A model generated the notes under the pieces. That model saw nothing but the letters and a program-made list of their open reading frames with translations, was not told the DNA's origin and did not search any database. The position numbers and the translations under genes are program-made. A DNA stretch of 64,000 nucleotides. Origin: Antedon mediterranea (taxonomy: Eukaryota > Echinodermata > Crinoidea > Comatulida > Antedonidae). Of the stretch, positions 63,371 to 64,000 are shown piece by piece; the stretch's first letter is position 1, and every line of letters starts with the position of its first letter. The DNA lies in contig NC_092672.1 of NCBI RefSeq assembly GCF_964355755.1, positions 16,552,501 to 16,616,500 on the forward strand, in the 5' to 3' direction.

Positions 63371-64000
63371 GAGAGAGATAGATCAGCGAGAGAGAGAGAT
63401 AGATCAGCGAGAGAGAGATAGATCAGTGACAGAGAGATAGATCAGCGAAAGAGAGATAGATCAGCGAGAGAGATAGATCAGCGGGAGAGAGAGATAGATC
63501 AACGAGAGAGAGATAGATCAGCGAGAGAGAGAGAGATAGATCAGGGAGAGAGAGATAGATCAGCGAGAGAGAGATAGATCAGCGAGAGATTGAGAGAGAT
63601 AGATCAACGAGAGAGATAGATCAGCGAGAGAGAGAGATAGATCAGGGAGAGAGAGATAGATCAGCGAGAAAGAGATAGATCAGCGAGAGAGAGATAGATC
63701 AGCGAGAGAGAGATAGATCAGCGAGAGAGATAGATCAGCGAGAGAGAGATATATCAGCGAGAGAGAGATAGATCAGTGAGAGAGAGAGAGATCAGCAAGA
63801 GAGATATAGATCAGCGAGAGAGATAGATGAGCGAGAGAGAGATAGATCAGCGAGAGAGAGATAGATCAGTGAGAGAGAGATAGATCAGCGAGAGAGAGAC
63901 AGATCCACGAGAAAGAGAGAGATAGATCAGCGAGAGAGAGAGATCAGCAAGAGAGAGATAGATCAGCGAGAGAGATAGATCAGCGAGAGAGAGATAGATC
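63370..64000 (+). repeat. Satellite block shared with the ~22-kb and ~30-kb regions
   Basis: After the 2.3-kb copies end, the order GTGACAGAG, GCGGGAGAG, CAACGAG, GAGATTGAGAGAG, CAGGGAGAG and GAGATATAG then GATGAGCGAG matches about 22.13-22.56 kb and, less closely, 29.93-30.37 kb. At 63.9 kb it joins a GACAGATCCACGAG block of the 57-61-kb type. This is a mosaic join between two families. Confidence 0.6.

Larger units (their letters stand above)
12490..64000 (+). repeat. 19-bp GA/GATA-rich satellite, right array
   Basis: The same unit and orientation as the left array, continuous for 51.5 kb and past the window end. No orientation switch, gene or other insertion was seen in it. Variant units (GAAATATAG, CAGTTAGAG, GCGTGAG, GATCCGCG, GACAGATCC, TAGGTAG) recur in fixed order as long blocks. 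The array is therefore a hierarchy of higher-order repeats, not a run of independently mutated 19-mers. The long open frames of REIDQRERDRSARERD type are chance products: they lack ATG and depend on unit length. Confidence 0.97.

Noticed and set aside
1-64000. Telomere or simple GATA/GA microsatellite
   Set aside because: The unit is a fixed 19-mer with a GATCAGCG core and higher-order structure, not a 5-8-bp telomeric motif or a plain di- or tetranucleotide repeat.

Overview
This window looks like heterochromatin from an animal genome, probably an invertebrate. About 58.6 kb of the 64 kb is one tandem satellite built on a 19-bp unit, GATAGATCAGCGAGAGAGA. It runs in the same orientation from base 1 to 7070 and from 12490 to the window end. 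Nothing bacterial or phage-like is present. The eukaryotic call rests on the satellite, on a complete-looking two-ORF non-LTR retrotransposon, and on a nested cut-and-paste DNA element. The species cannot be read from the sequence.

Layout: (1) 1-7070, satellite with local duplications of about 1.11 kb, 196 bp and 276 bp. (2) 7071-12489, a LINE on the minus strand (Jockey superfamily, CR1/L2-like). It has a 5' leader, ORF1 (coiled coil plus RRM-like RNA-binding protein), a 335-bp inter-ORF spacer, ORF2 (APE-type endonuclease plus reverse transcriptase), a 3' UTR, an AATAAA and a (TGAT)4 tail. (3) 7919-8711, inside the RT gene, a roughly 0.79-kb DNA transposon with 20-bp perfect terminal inverted repeats. 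It carries what may be a leftover first exon. (4) 12490-64000, satellite organised into nested higher-order repeats: about 3.34-kb and 2.5-kb units (13-22.8 kb), a ladder of 4.0-5.1-kb units (about 25-46.5 kb), the 3.34-kb family again (46.5-52 kb), then 1.4-1.9-kb and 2.31-kb units (52-63.4 kb).

Relative history: the satellite was there first, because its phase resumes cleanly across the LINE. The LINE then inserted, and the DNA element later inserted into the LINE. The LINE cannot now move on its own. ORF2 has two one-base homopolymer frameshifts and is split by the DNA element, while ORF1 is still open. No host gene, tRNA, rRNA or CRISPR array was found. Open reading frames inside the satellite are by-products of the repeat. 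Higher-order repeat limits were judged by eye from shared variant units and are good to roughly 50-100 bp.
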